From Thiocapsa roseopersicina (GTDB lineage: Bacteria > Pseudomonadota > Gammaproteobacteria > Chromatiales > Chromatiaceae): 64,000 bases of DNA. This document shows, piece after piece, positions 48,511 to 56,012 of this stretch. The stretch's first letter is position 1; each line of letters begins with the position of its first letter. Location: assembly GCF_900106925.1 (NCBI RefSeq), contig NZ_FNNZ01000014.1, positions 81,052 to 145,051 of the forward strand. The letters are read 5' to 3'. A program made the position numbers and the translations under genes. The notes beneath the pieces were generated by a model, which did no database searches, was not told where the DNA came from, and was given only the letters and a program-made list of their open reading frames with translations.

Positions 48511-49250
48511 TCAGTGATCCCGCAACCAGGCCTCAAGATCCTCGGTCGAGCCAAAATCCAGCAGGGCCTCGCCGAGAGCTCCGAGCTGGGCGCCGTCGAG
48601 GGCGCGGATCTTCTCCAAATGCGGCGGCGTCAACACACCGCAGCGCCGGGTGAGCAAGCGCAGAACCAGTTCGAGCCGGCCTTCCTCTCGTCCTTCCTCT
48701 CGACCTTCGCCTTAAGCCTCTTGGTACGACAGTGTCTTTTTCACATCGGTGACGGGCAAGTGCAGCATGGCGCGGATCTCCTCGCGGGTCAGTTGAGGGA
48801 ATTCATACACCAGAATCGTCTCGATCAGATCCAGGGTTTCCAGCGGATCGGCCGTGCTCTCGCGTTCCGCCGCCAGTGCGCGCGCCTCGACTGAGGCTTG
48901 CGCTTGGTCCAGGATGATCAATCGGGCGAGTCGGACGTTGAAGCCGAGGTGCTCGGCGCCGAGCAGATCGCTCAGATAGACGCGCCGCAGAAGCCCGCAG
49001 CCGATGAGAGCCGCGTAAGGGGTGATGATTCCGGTGTCGGCGGGGCGGTCCGGGAAGACCACGATGGCCAGCCAGGGACGGGCGACCCTGTGGCGGTAGA
49101 GATACAGGAAATCGACGCCAACCAACGCGCGTCGAAGGTCGGGCGGCCTTGGAACGGGGCCTCGGCGAAGATCAGCGGGGCATCGGCGCGCTCGGACGGC
49201 GGAAGCAAGACGCCGTCGAGCCGAAAGGTGGTCTGTTTCACCTCGACGGC
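48511..49250 (-). pseudogene. DUF2887 (Rpn/PD-(D/E)XK-like transposase family) pseudogene
   Basis: The family signature AVEVKQTTFRLDGVLLPPS is at the upstream end. FLYLYRHRVARPWLAIVVFP and LIETILVYEFPQLTREEIRA follow, then a Glu/Arg-rich tail (GREEGREEGRLELVLRLLTR). Three defects are visible: the first ~40 residues are missing and replaced by a GAATTC-centred palindrome, the frame changes near 49120, and an in-frame TAA at 48712 splits off the tail. The family often lies in mobile, repeat-rich regions. Confidence 0.75.
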
Positions 49251-49266
49251 TTATTGCCGGGGCGAT

Positions 49267-49296
49267 CGGGCGAATGAATTCGCCCCTACATGCCCG
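49267..49296. repeat. Short GAATTC-centred palindrome, copy 1
   Basis: The palindrome reads GGGCGAATGAATTCGCCCCT around its centre, with outer CGGGC and GCCCG words. An almost identical copy is at 53844-53873. It stands at the broken end of the DUF2887 pseudogene. Confidence 0.75.
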
Positions 49297-49360
49297 GCGA
49301 ATCCCGGCCATTCGTTGGCCGGAGACGACGGGTAAAGGTCGGCGCCGGCGCAAAACGGCC

Positions 49361-50290
49361 CTATGCGCCCGACTTTGACCAGAAGGCGTCCAGAGCCGCA
49401 ACGGTCTCGGGCAGGCGCTCCCATTGCGGTAGGCCCATGTTCGGCGCCAACCGCTGCCGAGACCAATTCGGGTGACGTGCGACGAAGTCGTCGAGCCGCT
49501 CGAAGTCGATATAGGGGTCGCGGTCGGCGATGGCCAGCACGGGTAGATCCGTGAGCCTCGCGTAGAGCCGGTCGGTCGCTTCGGGCGTGAAGAGCTGCAT
49601 GGAGAGAAAGACCAGAGGGGCGTGTCGTGCTCCCGGCTGATGCGATGTGGCGTAGGCGTAGTCGAGGATCTCCTGCGTCGGCTCGCCGACGAAGGATTGT
49701 CCGAGGTAGTAGCGGATGCTGCGCTTGGAGGCGACGAGATCGAAGAGGGCTTGACTCAGTCCGGGGGTCTTCAGGATCGGGTGGACGATGCGACCGAAAC
49801 CCGGCCCCGGCGGCACGCGTTGACTGAATCCGGTCGGTGCGATGAGCGCCATGGAGGCTACGGAGCGGGGTTTGGAGCCGATCGCGCGTGCCGCGAATTC
49901 GGCACTCAGCGACAAGGCGACGACATCGGCGGGCTGCACGACGACCTGCTCCAGAAACTGTTTGAGCACGTCGGCAAAGAGCTCCGGTGTATAGCCCGCC
50001 GGACGACGCTCGGAGTGGCCGAATCCCGGAAGGTCGAGGCTGTAGACGGGACGCTGCGAGCGATAGTGCTCGAACAGCGGCTTGACCTCGAAGCTGCTCG
50101 GCGCGGCGTTGATGCTGTGGACCAGCACCAGCGGGCGCCCGCCGACGGAGGTATCGGCGTAATAGGCGATCCGCCAGCCGTCGGCGCTCGTGAACTGCGA
50201 ACGCGGTGCGTCGACCGCCTCGCCGAGACGGATCCCCCGCCCCTTTCGATCGCCCCTATGCTCGGCTGCTGCCAGGGTCTCTCCGGTCAT
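49361..50290 (-). CDS. Alpha/beta hydrolase
   Basis: The 309-residue protein has the alpha/beta-hydrolase fold: VLVHSINAAPSSFEVKPLFE with the oxyanion-hole region, YSLDLPGFGHSERR, the nucleophile elbow VVALSLSAEFAARA (Ser in S-L-S-A-E rather than the canonical G-x-S-x-G), an acid in LAIADRDPYIDF, and the C-terminal part with NMGLPQWERLPE. A His in the usual late position is not evident, because MGLPQWE stands where MGHxPxxE is normally found. Hydrolase activity is therefore uncertain. No signal peptide; no operon partners. Confidence 0.8.
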   Translation of the reverse strand: MTGETLAAAEHRGDRKGRGIRLGEAVDAPRSQFTSADGWRIAYYADTSVGGRPLVLVHSINAAPSSFEVKPLFEHYRSQRPVYSLDLPGFGHSERRPAGYTPELFADVLKQFLEQVVVQPADVVALSLSAEFAARAIGSKPRSVASMALIAPTGFSQRVPPGPGFGRIVHPILKTPGLSQALFDLVASKRSIRYYLGQSFVGEPTQEILDYAYATSHQPGARHAPLVFLSMQLFTPEATDRLYARLTDLPVLAIADRDPYIDFERLDDFVARHPNWSRQRLAPNMGLPQWERLPETVAALDAFWSKSGA

Positions 50291-50492
50291 GGTTACATCT
50301 CCCGCCTTGGAATTGTCGATGGTGGACGGCCGTCGTCGGCAGGCGCCGCCACGGGCCGTTTTGAATGCGTTGTAGTGTTGCGCGATTATACGCCGAGGCG
50401 TCGGGGCGCCGATGCCGGATCATCGACGCCGCGATCATCCTCGAGCCTGTATGATTTACGAAGCCCGAACCTCGAATCCCCAAGGAGTCTTC

Positions 50493-50930
50493 ATGTCGCC
50501 CCCTCGCACGCTCGGCCTGCTGTTGGCCGGGTTTTTCGCCGTGCTGGCCAGTCACGGCGCGCTCGCCTATCAGATCAGCGGGGTCCAGGTCGAAACCCTG
50601 GCCAAGTCGCACACCAGTTGGAACGGCACCCCGCTGCCGGCATATCGGACCGGTCAACCTGAGGTAACCATCGTCAAATACCACATCGCACCCGGCGCGG
50701 ATCTGCCACCGCACCTGCATCCCGTCATCAACGCGGGCGTCATGCTGAAGGGCGAGCTGACCGTCGTGAGCGATACCGGCGAGAGGCTCCATCTCAAGGC
50801 CGGCGACACCATCGTCGAGCTGGTCGATCAGGTCCATCAGGGTCGCAACGAAGGGGCCGAGCCGGTGGAGTTGATCGTCTTCTACGCGGGGAACGTCGGC
50901 CAGCCGACCAGGGTTTTGAAGGACAACTGA
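50493..50930 (+). CDS. Exported cupin-domain protein
   Basis: The 145-residue protein has a signal peptide (LGLLLAGFFAVLASHGALA) and one cupin domain. Motif 1 contains PPHLHPVINAGVMLKGELTV, with His residues able to bind metal; motif 2 is GDTIVELVDQVHQGRN. AAGGAG precedes the ATG by 7 bases. It ends 5 bases before cowN, so the two genes form a likely operon. The enzymatic function is unknown; the location should be periplasmic. Confidence 0.85.
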   Translation: MSPPRTLGLLLAGFFAVLASHGALAYQISGVQVETLAKSHTSWNGTPLPAYRTGQPEVTIVKYHIAPGADLPPHLHPVINAGVMLKGELTVVSDTGERLHLKAGDTIVELVDQVHQGRNEGAEPVELIVFYAGNVGQPTRVLKDN

Positions 50931-50935
50931 ACCGG

Positions 50936-51232
50936 ATGACCACGATGAATCAACCCCTCCCAAACGACCGCTACCTGTCCTTCGTCGGGCTGAACTGCGA
51001 CCAGCGTGCAGAGCGCTTCATCGGCGATCTGCGCGAGCTGATGCGCGAGCCCGATCGGACCGACCCCTTCTGGACCTACCTCGCGGCCAAGCTCGACGGC
51101 CAGAAAGGGCCAGCGCACGACGAGCTGTATCACATTCACTGCCATCTCAACGACATCCGCGACCTGCTCGATCGCCTCGACGCACCCGAGCTGATCGCCG
51201 AGCTCGACGTGCTCGAGACTGAGTGTTGTTGA
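50936..51232 (+). CDS. cowN: CowN, CO-protecting nitrogenase-sustaining protein
   Basis: CowN allows nitrogen fixation in the presence of carbon monoxide by protecting nitrogenase. The 98-residue protein matches the family in length and shape: DRYLSFVGLNCDQRAERFIG near the N-terminus, DPFWTYLAAKLDGQKGPAHD in the middle, ELYHIHCHLNDIRDLL and the terminal ETECC. It lies directly after the exported cupin gene. Its stop codon is in the left arm of a repeat dimer. No nif gene is in this window, and I saw no NifA or RpoN site upstream of the cupin. Confidence 0.9.
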   Translation: MTTMNQPLPNDRYLSFVGLNCDQRAERFIGDLRELMREPDRTDPFWTYLAAKLDGQKGPAHDELYHIHCHLNDIRDLLDRLDAPELIAELDVLETECC

Positions 51233-51418
51233 ACCGCGTCCCGTGCTCCGGGTCCGGGTTGTGGTCGGTCGCAACCTCGGCCCGTCACTCGATCTCGGCG
51301 AGGACGCGGTTCAAGATGATGAATCCAAGATCCTAAAACGCGCCCCTGCCGATGTTATTAGTCGCACGCCGCCGAACCCAAACACCAAACCCGCCATGCC
51401 CTACCGAGCGCGTTTTAG
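51229..51418. repeat. Dimer of ~86-nt inverted-repeat elements (copies 13 and 14)
   Basis: Unit 13 (51229-51314) has arms TTGAACCGCGTCC and GGACGCGGTTCAA. Unit 14 (51333-51418) has arms CTAAAACGCGC and GCGCGTTTTAG. Both pairs are perfect although they differ from each other, so changes in one arm are matched in the other. The linker is ~18 nt. The first arm contains the cowN stop; the second unit ends 47 bases before ilvD. Confidence 0.86.
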
Positions 51419-51465
51419 CCGGGTATACTTGGCGGGATCCGATCCTCCCCGCCAGGTAGCCTCTC

Positions 51466-53313
51466 ATGCCCCAGTACCGCTCCCGCACGACCACCCATGG
51501 CCGCAACATGGCCGGCGCCCGCGCGCTCTGGCGCGCCACCGGCATGACGGATGCGGATTTCGACAAGCCCATCATCGCTGTGGTCAACTCCTTTACCCAG
51601 TTCGTCCCCGGCCACGTCCACCTGAAGGATCTAGGCCAGCTGGTCGCGCGTGAAATCGAGGCCGCAGGGGGCGTGGCGAAGGAGTTCAACACCATCGCGG
51701 TCGACGACGGCATCGCCATGGGTCACGGCGGCATGCTCTATTCCTTGCCCTCGCGCGAGGTGATCGCGGACTCGGTCGAGTACATGGCGAACGCCCACTG
51801 CGCGGACGCGCTGGTCTGCATCTCCAACTGCGACAAGATCACCCCCGGCATGCTGATGGCGGCTTTGCGCCTGAACATCCCGGCGGTCTTCGTCTCGGGT
51901 GGACCGATGGAGGCGGGCAAGGTCGTACGTGCCGGCAAAGAGCTGCATCTGGACCTGGTCGATGCCATGGTCGCCGCGGGTGACGAGAAGGAAAGCGACG
52001 CGTCGGTCGCCGAGCTCGAGCGCTCCGCCTGTCCGACCTGCGGCTCCTGCTCCGGAATGTTCACCGCCAACTCCATGAACTGCCTGACCGAGGCGCTCGG
52101 GCTCAGCCTGCCCGGCAACGGCTCGCTGCTCGCCACCCACGCCGCGCGCAAAGATCTCTTCCTGGAGGCCGGCCGGCTGATCGTCTCGCTTGCGCGCCGC
52201 TGGTACGAGCAGGACGACGCCAGCGCGCTGCCGCGCTCGATCGCGACCTTCGATGCGTTCGAGAACGCCATGAGTCTGGACATCGCCATGGGCGGATCCA
52301 CCAACACCGTGTTGCACCTCCTGGCGGCCGCCTACGAGGGCGGCGTGCCCTTCACGATGGAGGACATCGATCGGCTGAGCCGTCGCGTACCCAACCTCTG
52401 CAAGGTAGCGCCCTCGACCCAGAAATATCACATGGAGGATGTGCATCGCGCCGGCGGCGTGATCGGCATCCTCGCCGAGCTGGACCGGGCCGGCCTGATC
52501 CATCGCGATCTGCCGACCGTGCACAGCGCCACCCTCGGCGAGGCGCTCGCGCGCTGGGACGTGCGCTACACCGAGGATGAAGAGGCGCGTCGTCGCTATC
52601 TGGCTGCGCCGGGCGGCATCCCGACGCAGGTCGCCTTCAGCCAGTCGCAGCTCTGGCCGGATCTGGACCTGGATCGCGCTGAAGGCTGCATCCGTGATCT
52701 CGAGCATGCCTACAGCCGCGACGGCGGCCTTGCGGTGCTCTTCGGCAATCTGGCCGAGGAGGGCTGCATCGTCAAGACCGCGGGGGTCGACGCCTCCATC
52801 CTGACCTTCGCCGGACCGGCCCGTGTCTACGAGAGCCAGGAGGATGCGGTGACCGCCATCCTCACCGAGCAGGTCAAGGCAGGCGACGTCGTGGTCATCC
52901 GCTACGAAGGCCCCAAGGGCGGCCCCGGCATGCAGGAGATGCTCTACCCGACCAGCTATCTCAAATCAAAGGGGCTCGGGAAACACTGCGCACTCATCAC
53001 GGACGGGCGCTTCTCGGGTGGCACCTCGGGTCTTTCGATCGGCCATGTCTCGCCCGAGGCAGCCGACGGCGGCTTGATCGCACTCGTGGAGGAAGGCGAC
53101 CGGATCGAGATCGAGATCGCGAGCCGGCGGATTCATCTCGCCGTGGACGAGCAAACCCTCGCCGCCCGCCGGGCCGCCATGGAGGCACGCGGCGCGGCGG
53201 CTTGGAAACCGCTCGACCGCCAGCGTCAGGTCTCGACCGCACTCAAGGCTTACGCCCTGTTGACGACCAGCGCCGCCCATGGTGCCGTAAGGGATTTATC
53301 GCGGCTCGGATGA
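51466..53313 (+). CDS. ilvD: Dihydroxy-acid dehydratase
   Basis: IlvD dehydrates dihydroxy-isovalerate and dihydroxy-methylvalerate in valine/isoleucine synthesis and uses an Fe-S cluster. The 615-residue protein has all signatures: [66 protein letters not shown] and [20 protein letters not shown]. Length is normal and the ATG start matches family starts. It is preceded by a repeat dimer and followed by a region without operon partners. Confidence 0.97.
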   Translation: MPQYRSRTTTHGRNMAGARALWRATGMTDADFDKPIIAVVNSFTQFVPGHVHLKDLGQLVAREIEAAGGVAKEFNTIAVDDGIAMGHGGMLYSLPSREVIADSVEYMANAHCADALVCISNCDKITPGMLMAALRLNIPAVFVSGGPMEAGKVVRAGKELHLDLVDAMVAAGDEKESDASVAELERSACPTCGSCSGMFTANSMNCLTEALGLSLPGNGSLLATHAARKDLFLEAGRLIVSLARRWYEQDDASALPRSIATFDAFENAMSLDIAMGGSTNTVLHLLAAAYEGGVPFTMEDIDRLSRRVPNLCKVAPSTQKYHMEDVHRAGGVIGILAELDRAGLIHRDLPTVHSATLGEALARWDVRYTEDEEARRRYLAAPGGIPTQVAFSQSQLWPDLDLDRAEGCIRDLEHAYSRDGGLAVLFGNLAEEGCIVKTAGVDASILTFAGPARVYESQEDAVTAILTEQVKAGDVVVIRYEGPKGGPGMQEMLYPTSYLKSKGLGKHCALITDGRFSGGTSGLSIGHVSPEAADGGLIALVEEGDRIEIEIASRRIHLAVDEQTLAARRAAMEARGAAAWKPLDRQRQVSTALKAYALLTTSAAHGAVRDLSRLG

Positions 53314-53462
53314 CCTGCAACATTCGGTGAGCCGCGCCTTAGGTTATGCCGAGCCGTGCGAGGCACAACCAACCGTCCGCGGTTGTTGTGCTTCCTAGCG
53401 TCAGCACAACCTACGGTGCGATGCCATGCAGCGCTACATCGCCGAATAGGGGTCGGTGTTGG

Positions 53463-53714
53463 CTATGCGGGGAAGAATGACTTGAGCAAGAGGGCCATCA
53501 CACCACCGAGCAGGATGCCCATCATCCACTTGATGAGGCTGATGTCCGACCGGATGGGCGCAAGCTCGATCTGCAGGTCTTTCTTTGTGATCAGCTCTGC
53601 TTCTCCGGACGCATCGCGGAGCGCTTCGGAGATGACCTTCGCCTGATCTTCGGGAATCCCTACCGACTTTAGCTTCTCGACAAATTTCAATGTATCGAAG
53701 GTGATCGTGGCCAT
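53463..53714 (-). CDS. DUF1640-like tail-anchored coiled-coil protein
   Basis: From ATG 53714, with GGGAG about 10 bases upstream, the 83-residue protein reads MATITFDTLKFVEKLKSVGI, PEDQAKVISEALRDA, a helical linker and a C-terminal membrane span (KWMMGILLGGVMALLLKSFF). This is the DUF1640/CCDC90-like arrangement, often found near mobile elements. It is monocistronic. The function is unknown. Confidence 0.83.
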   Translation of the reverse strand: MATITFDTLKFVEKLKSVGIPEDQAKVISEALRDASGEAELITKKDLQIELAPIRSDISLIKWMMGILLGGVMALLLKSFFPA

Positions 53715-53843
53715 GCCCACAACTCCCAACCGATACAAACGGTGTATTGTGACCATAGCACACTGGATTAAGGAGGCGTCGGACCTTAAGGCGATTTCAG
53801 TGAATAGGCATCCCGACTGCGGATGCACGGACGACCTGACTGT

Positions 53844-53873
53844 TGTAGGGGCGAATGAATTCGCCCCTACACG
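53844..53873. repeat. Short GAATTC-centred palindrome, copy 2
   Basis: A perfect palindrome with GGGGCGAATGAATTCGCCCC at its centre, TGTA on one side and TACA on the other. It matches the copy at 49267-49296. It lies in the gap upstream of the TRIC-family gene. Confidence 0.85.
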
Positions 53874-53974
53874 CCGGTAGATCCTTTCCCGGAAACCGCC
53901 TAAAGAAGGAATCCCGACGCAATTGTGCCCACTCGCGTTTGGACCCTAGACTCGCCGAACAGCAGAAGAGGCTC

Positions 53975-54595
53975 ATGCTGACCATCATCGAAATCGGCGC
54001 CATCATCGCCTTCGCCGTATCCGGTTTGATCGAGGCCGCGCGTCGGCGCATGGATATCGTCGGGGTCTTCACGGTCGCCTTCGTCACGGCGTTCGGGGGC
54101 GGGACGCTGCGTGACGTCCTGCTCGACCGCCGCCCGCTCTTCTGGGTGCAGCATCAGGAGTATGTCTGGCTGGTCTTGGCGCTGACCTTGATCGGCTCGC
54201 CTTTGCTCGGCTTGATGCGGCATCGCTGGGCGGATCGGGTCATGAACGTCACGGATGCCCTCGGGCTCGGGCTGTTCGCCGTCTCGGGCGCCGCGCTGGC
54301 GATGGCGGCCCAGATGCCGCTCATCGTCGTGGTGATGATGGGGGTCGTGACCGGCGTCTTCGGCGGGGTGCTTCGCGATGTACTCTGTAACGAGATCCCG
54401 GTCGTGTTCCAGGATCACCGCCCCTACGCGCTCTGTGCCTTCGTCGGCTGCTGGGTCTTCATCGGCGTCGACGCCCTCGGTGCCGAGCCCTGGCTGACCT
54501 TGCTGGCGGGTGCCGGCACCACGACAGGGTTGCGCCTCTTGGCGCTGAGTCTGGATTGGCGGATCCCGCCTTGGCCACGCAAAATGGGGGGCTGA
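53975..54595 (+). CDS. Trimeric intracellular cation (TRIC/UPF0126) channel family protein
   Basis: The 206-residue protein starts MLTIIEIGAIIAFAVSGLIE and has about seven membrane spans in two homologous halves. Each half carries the family signature with a GG-x-LRDV loop: TAFGGGTLRDVLLDRRP and GVFGGVLRDVLCNEIP. These loops line the ion path in TRIC homologues, which conduct K+ or Na+. It stands alone between remnants. The frame is open further upstream, but the first convincing start is ATG 53975. Confidence 0.92.
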   Translation: MLTIIEIGAIIAFAVSGLIEAARRRMDIVGVFTVAFVTAFGGGTLRDVLLDRRPLFWVQHQEYVWLVLALTLIGSPLLGLMRHRWADRVMNVTDALGLGLFAVSGAALAMAAQMPLIVVVMMGVVTGVFGGVLRDVLCNEIPVVFQDHRPYALCAFVGCWVFIGVDALGAEPWLTLLAGAGTTTGLRLLALSLDWRIPPWPRKMGG

Positions 54596-54749
54596 AGCCC
54601 CCGGCAACTGCGTTGGCTGGACCACGCTGAATCCCTTACGTCGACAAAGGGCATCGCTCTCGGCTCTCTCGCGCTCCTCGGGCGTACCGATGGGCAGGTG
54701 CACATCTCGCGGCGGACGCCTCTGCGCCGGGGTATCGCCTACCAGCTCT

Positions 54750-54960
54750 TCACTCCGGCCGGGTGACCCCGTAGCGCTTCATCTTCTGCCAAAGTGTCTT
54801 GCGGCTGATGCCGAGCCGGGCCGCGGTTGCGGTCATGCTGAAGTCCTGCTCGGCCAGCGCGGTCTGGATTGCCGCGCGCTCGCTCGCTTGCGCCCGTGCC
54901 TTCAGACCCTTCTCCGCCGGCGCATCCTGCACACCGTCCAGGGCGAGCCGCTCACCCCGA
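54750..54960 (-). pseudogene. C-terminal remnant of an NtrC-type response regulator
   Basis: The last ~60 codons of the frame read ASERAAIQTALAEQDFSMTA, ATAARLGISRKTLWQKMKRY, GVTRPE, a Fis-type helix-turn-helix end of sigma-54-dependent regulators. The upstream GRGERLALDGV could be the end of the AAA+ part. Receiver and ATPase domains are missing. The remnant runs directly into the beginning of a substrate-binding protein gene. Confidence 0.65.
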
Positions 54961-54964
54961 CCCA

Positions 54965-55090
54965 GGGTGTCAAACCGAACCGCAACGGCTGCCTTGAAGC
55001 GCGCACGGGAGACGCTCCGGCACCGGCGACGCCTAGGCCAGTCGCCAGCAGACCGGAGAGAAAGGTGCGGCGTGAGCAGGGAGACGACAT
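54965..55090 (-). pseudogene. N-terminal remnant of a PhnD-like periplasmic binding protein
   Basis: From ATG 55090 the frame reads MSSPCSRRTFLSGLLATGLG with a twin-arginine-like signal (SRRTFLSG), followed by RQPLRFGLTP, the typical mature beginning of phosphate/phosphonate-type binding proteins. After FGLTP the similarity ends, and the C-terminal end of a response regulator follows. Such binding proteins often stand before a histidine kinase and an NtrC-type regulator, so an internal deletion would explain the junction. Confidence 0.55.
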
Positions 55091-55436
55091 CGGGCATTTC
55101 GCGGCAGGCACCACGCAGGCCCCGGGCGATGCAGTCGCCGATGCCCAACGCGGAGCGGTTGAGGACATTCATGGTGCCGTCGCCCATCCCCATCACGATT
55201 CAGCACAGCCGAGGAGTGCATCGTATTCCCGAGTACCGCCATTGAATCGAGGGCGCAGACGGATACCGGTTCTTGGAAGGTCCGGGATAGACGTTGCAAG
55301 AGAGTAACCGAAGACAGCGTCCGTGTCGGGAGGCACTTTGAGACAGCGTCGTGTGCGCGGATATGACCGTGGGTGATATCCTCGGTGCACGTCATGATCA
55401 ATGGTGGCACCTCTTCGGATGCCTGTGGTCTCGTAA
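55091..55436. other. Region without recognisable gene
   Basis: No frame in this stretch shows a family that I recognise. Codon pattern and mixed composition suggest decayed or non-coding DNA between gene remnants. Confidence 0.35.
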
Positions 55437-55727
55437 CAGGGGCAGCGGTGGATCAATACCGAAAAGGCTCGCGATTACCGGGGCGTCCCTGGACAGGACT
55501 TGTTCGGTGACTGGAGCCTGATCGCCTGCTGGGGTGCGCTGCACTCGCGCCGCGGCGGCCGGCGGGTCATCGCGCTGGCGTCGCTCGATGCCGGGGTCGC
55601 GGTGCTGAACGGGATCGCGAAGCGGCAGCGTCGTATGTGCCGGTGCCCCCGCCGCCCGACCCCTCGCCGGGATGAACGCGCCCGCTGCAGAACGCCTGGA
55701 GGTCGTGATGGGATGGTTTGCCCATGA
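55437..55727 (+). pseudogene. WGR-domain protein remnant without start codon
   Basis: The open frame begins after a TAA at 55434-55436 and reads QGQRWINTEKARDYRGVPGQ, DLFGDWSLIACWGALHSRRG, then VAVLNGIAKRQRR. This is a small WGR-domain protein of the type M-RWINPE...DLFGDW-L-R-WG. Where the ATG is expected, the codon is GGG, and the WGR triplet itself is altered to WGA. The C-terminal part is out of pattern. It was probably inactivated by point changes. Confidence 0.6.
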
Positions 55728-56012
55728 GCCAATGTCCCCGAGGCGGGACGACTCGACAACTCAGACTCTAATGATTCAGGTGCCCGTCCCCGTGAGCGAG
55801 GGGGAATCAGGTCCTCAGGTAGCCGACCGACAGACACTCGGGCGGCCAACCCTCAAACGGCCCGGGCGCGTGATCCGGGGTAGACTGGCAATCCAACCTC
55901 AGCGAGCACATGCTGATTCGCTCGCCAACCACCGGCTCGGCAATCGCCGGTCGAAGGCGCGTGCAGATGACGCCGAGCCGGACCCGACGAATCGGCAGGC
56001 ACTTTCGACCCA
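55728..56012. other. Region upstream of hsdR, no gene seen
   Basis: I see no coding frame of a known family in this stretch. It presumably contains the promoter of the restriction-modification locus. No convincing -35/-10 pair can be named. Confidence 0.35.

Noticed and set aside
50400..50492. RpoN/NifA promoter upstream of the cupin-cowN pair
   Set aside because: I looked for TGGC-N7-TTGC and a TGT-N10-ACA activator site and found none that fit.
54596..54749. Small gene between the TRIC gene and the regulator remnant (minus frame MHLPIGTPEERERAES)
   Set aside because: No family is recognised, it runs into the TRIC gene antisense, and no ribosome binding site is clear.
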